From: Mycobacterium sp. 050128
Lineage (GTDB): Bacteria > Actinomycetota > Actinomycetes > Mycobacteriales > Mycobacteriaceae
Direction: 5' to 3'
Assembly (NCBI RefSeq): GCF_036409155.1
Contig: NZ_JAZGLW010000006.1
Coordinates: forward strand, 1-64,000
DNA: 64,000 nucleotides
The notes under the pieces were generated by a model that was not told the origin of the DNA, did not search any database, and saw nothing but the letters and a program-made list of their open reading frames with translations. Below are positions 55,089 through 64,000 of this stretch, piece after piece; within the stretch, counting starts at the first letter, position 1, and the number at the start of each line of letters is the position of its first letter. The position numbers and the translations under genes were made by a program.

Positions 55089-56426
55089 CTAACGTTGTGC
55101 CGCGGCATTGGCCGCCGCCTGGGCCTGCGCGAGTGTGGTCGCGACATCGCCGCGGCCCAGGAACATCTCGTCGAAATAGCTTTGCAGCGCGGCGTCTCCG
55201 GCGGCGAAGCCCGGACCGCCCGGCGCCGGGATGCGCGGGCCGTCCAGGACGGAGAAGAAGGGTTGGACGTCGACGCCGCGCGCCGCCCAGTATGTGAAGT
55301 ACCCCTGCTGGGCCGAACGTACCGCGGGAATCGCCGCGCCCTGATTGCCCAGGTAGGCATTGCCTTCGCTGCTGCCCATCCAGGCCAGCACCTGACGCAC
55401 GGCATCGGGATGCTTGGTGGCCGAATTCCCAGCTGCGGCAATGCCGTTGGTGACACTGATCCGGCCCGCGGGCCCGATCGGCAGCATCGCGATGCCCCAG
55501 CGGAATCGGGCGTCGCGCGCGATCGCCGCGAGGTTGTAGGTGCCGGATTGGAACAGCGCCATCCGTCCGGCCAGGAACTGGTTACGGGAGAAGTCGCCGT
55601 TGGTGTTGGTGTCCGACGCCGGTGGCGCGACGTGGTCGTCGTTGATCAGAGCGACCACGTAGCGGAAGGCCGCGACGGCTTTGGGGTTGTCGAACGCGAA
55701 CTCGTCGCCGCGCTGGAACACCCCGCCCGCCGAGCCGATGTAGTTGAGGTAGATCGCCTGGGCGTCGTTGGCCGCGTTGTAGCCCCACTGTCGAATCCGC
55801 CCGGGGTCGAAACCCGGTGTCCCCGCGGAATTTCCGCTCGCATCGACGGTGAGGCGCGCCGCCGTCGGGCGCAGGCTGTCGTCCCCGTTGGGATCCCACC
55901 GCAGGCTGTTCAGTTGACCGGGATCGATGCCCGCGGCGGCGAGCAGGTCCGCGTTGTAGTACACCGCGATACCGCCGTCGGTCAGCTGCGGCACGCCCCA
56001 GAGCGAGCCGTTGCGGGTGAACTGATCGACGACCGCAGGTTCCCAGCCCGAGATCGTATCTGGGCTAAAGGTTCTGCTGATGTTCAGTAAGCGGTCGTTG
56101 TCGGCGTAGCGAGCGAAGTAGGCGTTGGACAGCCAGAAGATGTCGTCGGCGCTACCGCCCGCGACGTCGGTACGCAGCGTGGTGAAGTACGTCGCGTAGG
56201 CCACCAGGTCGACCCGCACCTCGATATCGGGATGCGTGCGGTTGAATTGCGCGAACGACTGCCGGTAGGCGTCGGCGATCGGAGTGCCCCAGACCCGCAC
56301 CCGCACCACGATCTTGTTGCCGTGCGGTTCGCCGGAATAGTTCAGCAGCACGGCGATTGCGGCCAGCAGCACCACGACCAGTCCGAGCGCGCCGGCGACC
56401 AGCGTGGAAGAGCGGGGCCGGTTCAC
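55089..56426 (-). CDS. uspC: Sugar ABC transporter substrate-binding protein UspC
   Basis: A 445-residue extracytoplasmic solute-binding protein (SBP_bac_1 type): FNRTHPDIEVRVDLVAY, NGSLWGVPQLTDGGIAVYYN, SATKHPDAVRQVLAWM. UspC of M. tuberculosis binds amino sugars. The N-terminus is an uncleaved-looking membrane helix (about 10-30) without a lipobox cysteine, so it is likely anchored by that helix. GTG start overlaps the uspB stop. Confidence 0.88.
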   Translation of the reverse strand: MNRPRSSTLVAGALGLVVVLLAAIAVLLNYSGEPHGNKIVVRVRVWGTPIADAYRQSFAQFNRTHPDIEVRVDLVAYATYFTTLRTDVAGGSADDIFWLSNAYFARYADNDRLLNISRTFSPDTISGWEPAVVDQFTRNGSLWGVPQLTDGGIAVYYNADLLAAAGIDPGQLNSLRWDPNGDDSLRPTAARLTVDASGNSAGTPGFDPGRIRQWGYNAANDAQAIYLNYIGSAGGVFQRGDEFAFDNPKAVAAFRYVVALINDDHVAPPASDTNTNGDFSRNQFLAGRMALFQSGTYNLAAIARDARFRWGIAMLPIGPAGRISVTNGIAAAGNSATKHPDAVRQVLAWMGSSEGNAYLGNQGAAIPAVRSAQQGYFTYWAARGVDVQPFFSVLDGPRIPAPGGPGFAAGDAALQSYFDEMFLGRGDVATTLAQAQAAANAAAQR

Positions 56427-57247
56427 TTAACCCCCGAGAGGACGATCGAGGAGACGATGTGTCGCTGGGAGGCGATGAACAGCAGCGCCAGCGGCACGAT
56501 TGCGATCGTGGTCGCGGCCATCACCAGCGTCCATTGCGAGTTGAAGCGCGACTGCAGTTCCGCGGTCGCCACGGTGAGCACCCGCCACTTGTGACCGCTG
56601 GTGATCACCAACGGCCACATGAAGTTGTTCCATTGCGAGACCACGGTGATCAGCGTCAGCGTCGCCAGCACCGGCCGACTGGACGGAACGACGACGTGGG
56701 TGATGACGTCGAGGGTGTTGGCGCCGTCGAGGCGTGCGGCGTTGATCAAGTCGTTGGGGATCAGGCGAAAGTGCTCGCGCAGCAGGAAGATCGCGTACGG
56801 AGAGCCGAACATGAACGGCAGCACCAACGCCCAGAACGTGTTGCGCAGTCCCGCCTCGGCCATCATCAGATACATCGGCACCACGGTGACCGTCCCGGGC
56901 ACCATCAACGTCGCGATGTACACCCAGAACAACCCGTCGCGTCCCGGGAACTCCAGGCGCGCAAACGCGTAGGCGGCCAGCACCGAGAAGGTCATCTGGC
57001 CGACCAGGATCACCGCCGTCATCAATGCCGTCACCGCCGCGGCGCGGCCGAATCCGGCACCGGCCAGGTCGCCGTAGTTGGCCAGCGTGGGTGGGTGCGG
57101 CAGCTGCAGCGGAGTGCCCGTCGCGAACTGGTGCGCCGAGGTGAACGAGGTCAGCAGGCCAAGTGCGAAGGGCAGCAACGTGATCAGCGCGCCGACGATC
57201 ATGCCGGCGTAGATCAACGCGTTTGCGACGCGGCTAGACGAGGTCAT
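56423..57247 (-). CDS. uspB: Sugar ABC transporter permease UspB
   Basis: A 274-residue MalG-type permease with six helices and the ATPase-docking EAA motif LINAARLDGANTLDVITHVV. Paired with UspA. Overlaps both neighbours (14 bases with uspA, four with uspC). Confidence 0.9.
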   Translation of the reverse strand: MTSSSRVANALIYAGMIVGALITLLPFALGLLTSFTSAHQFATGTPLQLPHPPTLANYGDLAGAGFGRAAAVTALMTAVILVGQMTFSVLAAYAFARLEFPGRDGLFWVYIATLMVPGTVTVVPMYLMMAEAGLRNTFWALVLPFMFGSPYAIFLLREHFRLIPNDLINAARLDGANTLDVITHVVVPSSRPVLATLTLITVVSQWNNFMWPLVITSGHKWRVLTVATAELQSRFNSQWTLVMAATTIAIVPLALLFIASQRHIVSSIVLSGVK

Positions 57248-58109
57248 AGGTGATTCGCCGCCGGAAATACAGATGCTGAACGATCGTGACGCCGACCAGG
57301 ATCACGAACAGCACCACCGCCATCACCGACGCCCGGCCGATGGCCGCCGAACCGAACGCCTCGCCGTAGATGCGGTGGGCCACCAGGTCGGTGCTGCCGC
57401 CCGGCCCGCCATCGGTCAACGCGTAGACGGTGTCGAAAACCTGTGCCGTGCTGACAATCCCGGTCACCAACACGAAGAACATCGTCGGGCGCAGCATCGG
57501 CAGCGTGATGCGCCAGAACCGTTGCCACGCGTTGGCGCCGTCGGTGCGTGCGGCGGCGTGGATGTCGTTGGGAATGGCCAGCAGGCCCGCCAGGAAGGAC
57601 AGCGAGTTGTAGCCGACGTTCATCCAGACGACGACCGCCGACACCAGGGGCAGCGCGAACGTGGGATCGGAGAGCCACTCGATACTGTGGCCCAGCAGGG
57701 TCGCGATCGCGCCATCGGTGGGCGCCAGGATCCAGCGCCACAACACCGCGATGGCCAGCGGCGCGCAGATCCACGGCAGCACGAACACCGTCCGGAAAAA
57801 GCCGGTGCCCGGAAGCAGCCGGGCCAGCATCGCGGCGGCCGCCAATCCCAGCACGGTCTGCGTCGGGACGACGATCGCCACGAAGATCGCTGTGACGAAC
57901 AGCGAGTGCCCGAAGTCGGAGTCGGTCAGTACCGAGCGCCAGTTCTCGAGGCCCACGAAACGCAGCGGACCCAGCAAGTCCCACCGATAGAGGCTGAGCC
58001 AGATCACCACAAGGATGGGCAGTAGCAGGAAGGTGACGACACCGAACAGGCTCGGCGCCAGCAGCCCATAGGCCAGCACGCTGGATCGCGGCTGACTCCG
58101 GCTGGCCAT
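57234..58109 (-). CDS. uspA: Sugar ABC transporter permease UspA
   Basis: A 291-residue MalF-type permease, six helices, with EAA motif IHAAARTDGANAWQRFWRIT. The start is ATG 58109 (MASRSQPRSS); the longer frame overlaps the divergent tldD gene and is spurious. First gene of uspA-uspB-uspC. No ATPase gene is in the cluster, so a shared ATPase must energise it. Confidence 0.9.
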   Translation of the reverse strand: MASRSQPRSSVLAYGLLAPSLFGVVTFLLLPILVVIWLSLYRWDLLGPLRFVGLENWRSVLTDSDFGHSLFVTAIFVAIVVPTQTVLGLAAAAMLARLLPGTGFFRTVFVLPWICAPLAIAVLWRWILAPTDGAIATLLGHSIEWLSDPTFALPLVSAVVVWMNVGYNSLSFLAGLLAIPNDIHAAARTDGANAWQRFWRITLPMLRPTMFFVLVTGIVSTAQVFDTVYALTDGGPGGSTDLVAHRIYGEAFGSAAIGRASVMAVVLFVILVGVTIVQHLYFRRRITYDLV

Positions 58110-58169
58110 GCAGCTAATTAAAGCGGGCGCCGCAGGGGTTTGGAGTGCACAGTCGTTACGGTGGGAGCC

Positions 58170-59687
58170 GTGACACCGAATCGGGGGATCGATGCCGACT
58201 TCCTGGGCCTGCCGCGACACGAGCTGGCCGAGGCCGCGTTGTCGGCGGCCACGTCGGCCGGGGCCAGCTACGCGGACCTGCGAATTCATCGCATCAACAC
58301 CGAGATCATCCAGCTGCGCGACGGTGAGCTCGAGACCGCCGTCGTAAGCCGCGAGGTCGGCTTGGCGGTGCGGGTCATCGTCGACGGCACCTGGGGTTTC
58401 GCCTCGCACGCGGAGCTGGCGCCCTCGGTCGCGGCCGAAACGGCGCGCCGCGCGGTGCACGTGGCCACCACGCTGGCGGCGCTGAACAGCGAGCGCGTCG
58501 AGCTGGCGGCCGAGCCGGTGTACGCCGACGCCACCTGGGTGTCGAACTACCGGATCGACCCGTTCGACATCCCCGCCGCCGACAAGATCGCCGTGCTCGA
58601 GGAGTACTCCGGGCGGCTGCTGAGCGCCGACGGCATCGACCACGTCTCGGCCGGTTTGACTGCCGTCAAGGAGCAGACGTTCTACGCCGACACCTTCGGG
58701 TCGGCGATCACCCAGCAGCGGGTGCGGGTGATGCCGTCGCTCGAGGCGGTGACCGTCGACCCCGCGGCGGGCAGTTTCGATTCGATGCGCACGCTGGCAC
58801 CGCCGATGGGACGCGGCTGGGAGGTGCTGGTTGGCGACGAGGTGTGGAACTGGACCGACGAACTCGCGCAGCTGCCGGTGTTGCTGGCCGAGAAGGTCAA
58901 GTCACCCAGTGTGACGGCGGGGCCCACCGACCTGGTGATCGACCCGACCAACCTGTGGCTGACCATTCACGAATCCATCGGCCACGCAACCGAATACGAC
59001 CGCGCGATCGGCTACGAGGCCGCCTACGCCGGCACGTCGTTCGCCACTCCGGACAAACTCGGCACCATGCGCTACGGCTCGTCGGTGATGAACGTGACCG
59101 CCGACCGTACTGTCGAATTCGGTTTGGCCACTATCGGTTACGACGACGAGGGCGTGGCCGCGCAAAGCTGGGACCTGGTCCGCGACGGCATGTTCGTCGG
59201 CTACCAGCTCGATCGGGTGTTCGCGCCGCGGCTGGGGCAGTCGCGTTCCAACGGCTGCTCGTACGCCGACTCGCCGCATCACGTGCCCATCCAGCGGATG
59301 GCCAACGTGTCGCTGCAGCCCGGCACCGACGACCTTTCCACCGATGACCTGATCGGCCGGGTTCAGGACGGCATCTACATCGTCGGCGACAAGTCCTGGT
59401 CGATTGACATGCAGCGCTACAACTTTCAGTTCACCGGCCAGCGTTTCTTCAAAATTCGCGACGGCCGCCTGGACGGTCAGTTGCGCGACGTGGCCTATCA
59501 GGCCACCACGACGGATTTCTGGAATTCGATGGAAGCCGTGGGCGGGCAATCGACATGGCGGCTCGGCGGCGCGTTCAACTGCGGCAAGGCGCAGCCCGGC
59601 CAGGTCGCGGCGGTCAGCCACGGCTGCCCGTCGGCGCTGTTCCGGGGCATCAACGTGCTCAACACCCGGACCGAGGGCGGCCGATGA
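58170..59687 (+). CDS. tldD: TldD metalloprotease family protein
   Basis: A 505-residue homologue of Rv2315c. The zinc motif HESIGHATEYDR (HExxxH) is intact, with a later GCSYADSPHHVPIQRM block. TldD/TldE heterodimers are proteases that degrade unfolded peptides and, in some bacteria, mature microcin B17 and other modified peptides. GTG 58170 (VTPNRGIDADF) is preferred by family length; TTG 58140 is the upstream alternative. It overlaps tldE by four bases. Confidence 0.92.
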   Translation: MTPNRGIDADFLGLPRHELAEAALSAATSAGASYADLRIHRINTEIIQLRDGELETAVVSREVGLAVRVIVDGTWGFASHAELAPSVAAETARRAVHVATTLAALNSERVELAAEPVYADATWVSNYRIDPFDIPAADKIAVLEEYSGRLLSADGIDHVSAGLTAVKEQTFYADTFGSAITQQRVRVMPSLEAVTVDPAAGSFDSMRTLAPPMGRGWEVLVGDEVWNWTDELAQLPVLLAEKVKSPSVTAGPTDLVIDPTNLWLTIHESIGHATEYDRAIGYEAAYAGTSFATPDKLGTMRYGSSVMNVTADRTVEFGLATIGYDDEGVAAQSWDLVRDGMFVGYQLDRVFAPRLGQSRSNGCSYADSPHHVPIQRMANVSLQPGTDDLSTDDLIGRVQDGIYIVGDKSWSIDMQRYNFQFTGQRFFKIRDGRLDGQLRDVAYQATTTDFWNSMEAVGGQSTWRLGGAFNCGKAQPGQVAAVSHGCPSALFRGINVLNTRTEGGR

Positions 59688-61057
59688 TCACCCCGCAGCA
59701 TGTCGTCAACATCGTTTTGGACGAGGCGGCCAAACTGGGCCGCGCCGACGAGACCATGGTGCTGGTCACCGACAAGGTCGAGGCAACGCTGCGGTGGGCC
59801 GGCAATTCGATGACCACCAACGGGCTTTCGCACAGCCGCACCGTCACCGTCATTTCTATTGTCCGCAAAGGCGATAGCGCGTCTCTGGGCACGGTGACGT
59901 CCGCCGAGGTGGACCCGCGGGTGATCCCGGGTCTGGTGGCGGCCTCGCAAGATGCGGCCGCGGCCGCCCCGGAAGCCGGGGATGCCGCGCCGTTGCTGGC
60001 CGACACCGGGGTGCCCGCCGATTGGGATGCGCCGGTGCCCGGCACCGGGGCCGAGGTGTTCGCCGACGTGGCCGGTTCGCTGAGCCGTGCGTTCGCCGGT
60101 ACCGACCGGCTGTATGGCTTTGCGCACCATAGTGTTTCGACGACTTTCCTGGCGTCCTCGACCGGGCTGCGCCGGCGTTTCACCCAGCCCGCCGGGGCGG
60201 TGGAGATCAACGGCAAGCGTGGCGACGCCAGCGCCTGGGCCGGTCTCGGGACGCCCGATTTCGTTGCTGTGCCCACCGATTCGCTGCTCGAGGATCTGTC
60301 GCTGCGATTGGGCTGGGCCGAGCGCACCGTTGCGCTGCCGCCCGGGCGCTACGAGACGATCATGCCGCCGTCGACGGTGGCCGACATGATGATCTACCTG
60401 GGCTGGTCGATGGCCGGTCGGGGAGCGCAGGAGGGGCGCACCGCGTTCTCGGCACCCGGCGGCGGGACCCGGGTGGGGGAGCGGCTCACCGATCTGCCGT
60501 TGACGTTGTTCTCCGACCCGATGGCGCCGGGGCTGGCGTGCACGCCGTTCGTGGCGGCGAGCAGTTCCACGGAGACCGTGTCGGTGTTCGACAACGGCAT
60601 GGAGATCAGCCAGATCGACTGGATCCGCAACGGGGTGATCAACGCACTGGCCTATCCGCGGGCCGCCGCCGCCAAGTTCGACGCCAAGGTCGCCGTCGCC
60701 GCGGACAACCTGGTGATGACCGGCGGGTCGAACGATCTCGCCGACATGATCGCGGGCACCGAGCGCGGCCTGCTGCTGACCACGCTCTGGTACATCCGCG
60801 AGGTCGATCCCACCACGCTGTTACTCACCGGGCTGACCCGCGACGGGGTGTACCTGATCGAGGATGGCGAGGTCACCGCGGCGGTCAACAACTTCCGGTT
60901 CAACGAGAGCCCGCTGGATCTGCTGCGGCGGGCGACCGAGGCCGGCGTCAGTGAGAAAACCCTGCCGCGCGAGTGGGGGGATTGGGTGACCCGGGCGGCG
61001 ATGCCGACGCTACGGATCCCGGATTTCCATATGTCTTCGGTGAGCCAGGCGCAGTAG
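59684..61057 (+). CDS. tldE: TldE/PmbA family protein
   Basis: A 457-residue partner of TldD (Rv2314c homologue), without the HExxxH zinc site as expected for TldE. Its C-terminal [20 protein letters not shown] and [13 protein letters not shown] blocks are typical. Start ATG 59684 in an ATGA overlap with tldD. Confidence 0.92.
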   Translation: MITPQHVVNIVLDEAAKLGRADETMVLVTDKVEATLRWAGNSMTTNGLSHSRTVTVISIVRKGDSASLGTVTSAEVDPRVIPGLVAASQDAAAAAPEAGDAAPLLADTGVPADWDAPVPGTGAEVFADVAGSLSRAFAGTDRLYGFAHHSVSTTFLASSTGLRRRFTQPAGAVEINGKRGDASAWAGLGTPDFVAVPTDSLLEDLSLRLGWAERTVALPPGRYETIMPPSTVADMMIYLGWSMAGRGAQEGRTAFSAPGGGTRVGERLTDLPLTLFSDPMAPGLACTPFVAASSSTETVSVFDNGMEISQIDWIRNGVINALAYPRAAAAKFDAKVAVAADNLVMTGGSNDLADMIAGTERGLLLTTLWYIREVDPTTLLLTGLTRDGVYLIEDGEVTAAVNNFRFNESPLDLLRRATEAGVSEKTLPREWGDWVTRAAMPTLRIPDFHMSSVSQAQ

Positions 61058-61073
61058 TCGTAACGTATCGGGA

Positions 61074-61930
61074 ATGGTGGTTCCGGCTACGCTTCGAGAC
61101 GGTCAGCTGACGCGGTTGGTTTCTCTGGCGTCGCCCGACGGCCGTCTGGTGGGCCTGGTGCGGCGGGTGTGTGCACAGACGATGTCGCTGCAGCCGCTGC
61201 CCGTCGAGGTCTCGGTTTCCGAGCCGATGTCCGACGTCGAGGCCGTCGTCGCCGAGTTCGCCGAGCAATTCAGTGCCGACGTGTCCGCGATCACCGTCGA
61301 GCAGCGGTCGCGGTTGTTCAAGGCCATGGGGGACAACACCTTTGGTGTCGTGGTGGCGATGTACATCGCCGACCTCGTGCCGCGGGTGCGGGCCGGGCTG
61401 GAAGCGTTGGGCGTCGGCGACAGTTTTCTCGGGTGGACGCGCGAGCCGATCGAGTGGATCGCGCCACGGACCCGTCCGCGGAGGTGTTCAACGAGTTCCT
61501 GCCATCGGTGGGGCGGATGCGCTCGCTTGATGCGGTGACGTCCGAGCTGGTTCGGCTGCGCGGGGCCGCCGCGCACAACTGTCGGCTGTGCAAGTCGGTG
61601 CGGGAGAGCAGGGCTCTGGATGCCGGCGGCTCGGAGACGCTGTACGACGACATCGCGCAATTCGAGCAGTCAACGCTGATCGACGATCGCGCAAAAGCAG
61701 CGCTGAGATATGTAGATGGGTTAATTTGGACGCCGGCGCACCTCGACGCCGACGTTGTCGCCGAGGTGCGCGCCCGGTTTTCCGAGGCCGAGGCCGTCGA
61801 GATCACCCTCGACGTCATGCGCAATGCCAGCAACAAAATCGCCGTGTCGCTGGGTGGGGATGCTCCCCGGGTCACCGAAGGTACCGAGACTTACCTGCTC
61901 GATGTCGACGGTCAGACCGTTTTCAGCTGA
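61074..61930 (+). pseudogene. Frameshifted carboxymuconolactone decarboxylase/AhpD-like gene (Rv2313c position)
   Basis: The first frame (61074 to about 61463) ends its conserved part at [11 protein letters not shown]; the second (to 61930) resumes at [20 protein letters not shown] and continues through [18 protein letters not shown], an AhpD-type CxxC. Restoring one base near 61463 (GCG-CC to GCG-GCC) joins them into about 285 residues. Either a real loss-of-function mutation or a sequencing error; both halves otherwise look well kept, which points to a recent event. Confidence 0.75.
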
Positions 61931-62023
61931 TCTTTCTTGGGATCGGTAGCCGACCGGCCCGTCTGTACTGCTCCGAGAAGCACGCACCTATGCAAAGCAT
62001 TCGGACCAGGAGGGGCTGAACCT

Positions 62024-62398
62024 ATGTCGAATCATCGCGGGATCATTGCCAGCGCGCTGCTGTCGGGCGGCGTCGCGGCGGCCCTTCTCGGCCTCGGAGC
62101 AGGAACCGCGCACGCCCAGCCCGGCCTGCTGCCGGCAGACGGCCCGGTGCCGCCCGGCGCAAGCGGGCCCTACACCTGCTGCCCGCAGGACCGCGCCGGC
62201 GGGTTGCACCCCCAGACCGGTCGCGGTTGCCCCGGGACGGACGTCAACTGGGATGCGAACGCTTGCCACACCTGGTACGGCGTTGTCTGGGGTCATGGCA
62301 ACGTCGCGCCCGGTATTTGGGAGGGCGGTCCGCCGCCGCCGGAGGCGACGCGCAAGCCGTGGTGCGGATTCCCCTTCATGTGCTCCGGGACGCCGTAG
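62024..62398 (+). CDS. Small secreted cysteine-rich protein
   Basis: A 124-residue protein with a signal peptide (about 1-31, cleavage after AHA). The mature ~93 residues have six cysteines (TCCPQ, RGC, NAC, PWC, FMC) and many Gly/Pro/Trp, suggesting a disulfide-stabilised extracellular protein. AGGAGG ten bases before ATG 62024 fixes the start. Family not recognised. Confidence 0.75.
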   Translation: MSNHRGIIASALLSGGVAAALLGLGAGTAHAQPGLLPADGPVPPGASGPYTCCPQDRAGGLHPQTGRGCPGTDVNWDANACHTWYGVVWGHGNVAPGIWEGGPPPPEATRKPWCGFPFMCSGTP

Positions 62399-62480
62399 CG
62401 CGAGTAGCGATCATGCCCATCGGAAAACGGTTGACGCGAATCGAAGTTTCGAACGTGTGTGCGATGGATACTCGGTGGGA

Positions 62481-62687
62481 ATGACGAACGAAGCACCGCA
62501 GGAAAATCCCGAAAAAGACAGGTCCGATTGGGTTACCGGCGACGAGCCGATGACCGGCCCGCAGCGCAGTTACCTGCACACGCTGGCGCAGGAGGCCGAT
62601 CGCGAGGTTCCCGACGACCTGACGAAGGCGCAGGCTTCGGAGCTCATCGACGCGTTGCAGCAACAGACGGGGCGCGGCGCCGACTAG
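62481..62687 (+). CDS. DUF3072 small protein
   Basis: A 68-residue acidic cytosolic protein with the DUF3072 pattern: PMTGPQRSYLHTLAQEADRE, then LTKAQASELIDALQ. The C-terminal half resembles a SAP-like helical motif. Start ATG 62481. Function unknown. Confidence 0.75.
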   Translation: MTNEAPQENPEKDRSDWVTGDEPMTGPQRSYLHTLAQEADREVPDDLTKAQASELIDALQQQTGRGAD

Positions 62688-62764
62688 CGAGCAGCGCCCC
62701 ATCGTCGCGGACTGCCCGCCCTGGCTGATCCCGCAATCGACGGCACACTGACTACGCTTTAGCC

Positions 62765-63295
62765 GTGTCGCTACGACGGTTCAGCCCCTATCGCGGTCGG
62801 CGTCTCCGGTGGGACGAGGCCATCTTCGAGCGCGCGGCCATGACCCGCGTCGGATCTGCGCTCGGCAAGCATCTGGCGCCGCGCTTCGACAAGGTCGTGA
62901 TTCCGCTGACCAACGGACGCTTCAGCACGATGGGGATCGACAAGGTCGGACTCGTCACGACCACTGGCGCCAAGTCGGGTCAGCCCCGCTCGCAGCCGCT
63001 GGCGTTGCTGAACGACGGCGACGGGCTGCTCGCGATCGGGTCGAATTACGGGCAGGAGAAGCATCCGGGGTGGAGCGCCAACCTGTTGGCGCACCCTGAG
63101 TGCACGGTCGAGCTCAACGGCCCGCCGAGGCCATACCGGGCCGAACTGCTGGAGGGCGACGAGCGCGCCGCCGCTTGGGCGACGGCCAACGACGTCTACG
63201 CCGGATACGAGAACTACCGCAAGAATTGTGCGCCCCGGCAGATCCGGATCTTCCGGCTTCGCCCGGCGGCCGGCGACTCTGGCAGTGGAAGCTGA
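62765..63295 (+). CDS. Deazaflavin (F420)-dependent nitroreductase-family oxidoreductase
   Basis: A 176-residue split-barrel protein like Ddn/FDOR-A: LVTTTGAKSGQPRSQPLALL, AIGSNYGQEKHPGWSANLLAHPE (cofactor-phosphate and isoalloxazine-contact motifs) and YRKNCAPRQIRIFRL. These enzymes use reduced F420 to reduce quinones or nitro compounds. GTG start at 62765. Confidence 0.87.
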   Translation: MSLRRFSPYRGRRLRWDEAIFERAAMTRVGSALGKHLAPRFDKVVIPLTNGRFSTMGIDKVGLVTTTGAKSGQPRSQPLALLNDGDGLLAIGSNYGQEKHPGWSANLLAHPECTVELNGPPRPYRAELLEGDERAAAWATANDVYAGYENYRKNCAPRQIRIFRLRPAAGDSGSGS

Positions 63296-63313
63296 CGCTC
63301 AGCTAGGGGACTT

Positions 63314-63994
63314 TTACAGAATCCCGAAGCCGCGCAGGGCTTTGATTCCGAACCAGATGCCGAACACCAGACCCGTCGCGACCATGATGGGCCGCTCGTG
63401 CTTTTGCAGCCAGCTCAACGTCGGGTCCAGGAGCGAACGTGACCGCTGCGGGAAGAACGCGGCGAGGCCGATGATGAGAAGATTTCCGCTCGCGGCGAGC
63501 AACACAAAAATGATGTAGGAGACGACGTTGGCGACGTGGCCCATCCCGGCGTTGCCGATCACCCCGATGGCGGCCAGCGTGAACACCCAGGCCTTCACCG
63601 AGACCGTCATGAGGCCGGTGCCGATCAAAAACGCCTTGGGGGGTGAGGCTGACGTCACGGTGGTCATCCATTTCGACGGCGGGGCATCCGGGTCGTCATC
63701 GGTGAGCAATGCTCGTGCGGCGGTGACGAGAAACAGCAGCGCCACCACCAAAAGAACGGTCGACACAATCCAGTGGTGTTCGTGGTTCGAGTCGGCGCCG
63801 CGCGCTCCCCAATGCAGAATCGTTCCAAAAACCAGACCCTGAAGCAGACGCGTCGTGACATGCCCACCCACCCAGGCGCTCGCAGTGCGAACGCGCGAAG
63901 GCGTACCCAGCAGCATGATCGTGATCACGAGTTCGATCGGTTCGAGTGCGCACCCGAGAAGCAACGGGACCAGACTGCTCCACATGTCGAGCAT
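63314..63994 (-). CDS. GAP-family (Sap/sulfolipid-addressing-like) membrane protein
   Basis: A 226-residue, six-helix protein of the GAP/SfLAP type (PF11139) associated with glycolipid transport in mycobacteria: ALEPIELVITIMLLGTPSRV, SPPKAFLIGTGLMT, and AIGVIGNAGMGHVANVVSYI. The first ATG is six bases from the window edge, so the true start may lie outside. Confidence 0.82.
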   Translation of the reverse strand: MLDMWSSLVPLLLGCALEPIELVITIMLLGTPSRVRTASAWVGGHVTTRLLQGLVFGTILHWGARGADSNHEHHWIVSTVLLVVALLFLVTAARALLTDDDPDAPPSKWMTTVTSASPPKAFLIGTGLMTVSVKAWVFTLAAIGVIGNAGMGHVANVVSYIIFVLLAASGNLLIIGLAAFFPQRSRSLLDPTLSWLQKHERPIMVATGLVFGIWFGIKALRGFGIL

Positions 63995-64000
63995 CGGTTG

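Noticed and set aside
57234..58643. 469-codon version of UspA
   Set aside because: The first 178 codons are antisense to tldD; the permease begins at 58109.

Overview
The window is high-GC actinobacterial DNA and almost certainly comes from a nontuberculous, probably slow-growing, Mycobacterium. Evidence: an EsxO-type WXG100 tail, a complete mce operon, Esp-family type VII substrates, an F420-type oxidoreductase, GTG/TTG starts and leaderless-type promoters. Gene order matches, as I recall it, the M. tuberculosis Rv2346c-Rv2313c interval (esxO, Rv2345, dgt, dnaG, Rv2342, tRNA-Asn, mez, cysE, cysK1, lppP, narK, MarR/ECF genes, Lrp, arginine genes, uspABC, TldD/TldE, Rv2313c). Large blocks are inserted into that backbone. 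The synteny is from memory and was not computed.

Layout. 1-9.5 kb: backbone genes esxO tail, TPM protein, dgt, an extra short SodC lipoprotein, dnaG, tRNA-Asn, malic enzyme, cysE. 9.5-15 kb: a sulfur locus. On the minus strand a leaderless short ORF ending in seven cysteine codons precedes a thioester-domain-like protein that is translationally coupled to cysK, followed by cysE. Divergently, a family 2A-type encapsulin shell gene overlaps a cysteine desulfurase that carries a ~220-residue disordered N-terminal extension with repeats. 15.5-26.3 kb: a 10-gene mce operon (two YrbE, six Mce, two Mam-like) plus a secreted CAP protein. 26.3-29.2 kb: a malic-enzyme remnant, two rhodanese/persulfide genes and a broken CAP copy.

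29.4-32.1 kb: an espA/espC/espD/espL-like cassette of type VII secretion substrates and chaperone-like genes with no ESX machinery beside it. 32.1-39 kb: nitrate assimilation, with a fused molybdopterin/diflavin nitrate reductase behind a GlnR-type box, a second GlnR-type box in front of a small reductase fragment, LppP and NarK. 39-45 kb: acyl-CoA oxidase-like FadE, a phytase-like lipoprotein, and a frameshifted FHA-ABC transporter whose ATPase motifs are degenerate. 45-49 kb: MarR regulator with a palindromic operator, divergent from a fused ECF transporter. 48.6-50.9 kb: SRPBCC protein and formylglycine-type sulfatase. 50.9-55.1 kb: Lrp regulator and the arginine/ornithine catabolic genes. 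55-58.1 kb: UspABC sugar importer. 58.1-64 kb: TldD/TldE, a frameshifted AhpD-like gene, small secreted and DUF3072 proteins, an F420-type oxidoreductase and a GAP-family membrane protein.

The most notable system is the sulfur locus. A cysteine-responsive attenuator, a cysteine synthase pair, an unusual thioester-fold protein without its thioester cysteine or a signal peptide, and an encapsulin with a cysteine-desulfurase cargo share one divergent control region. This suggests one programme for making, storing or mobilising cysteine sulfur. A second theme is partial paralogs in decay (malic enzyme, CAP protein, nitrate reductase tail, FHA-ABC transporter).
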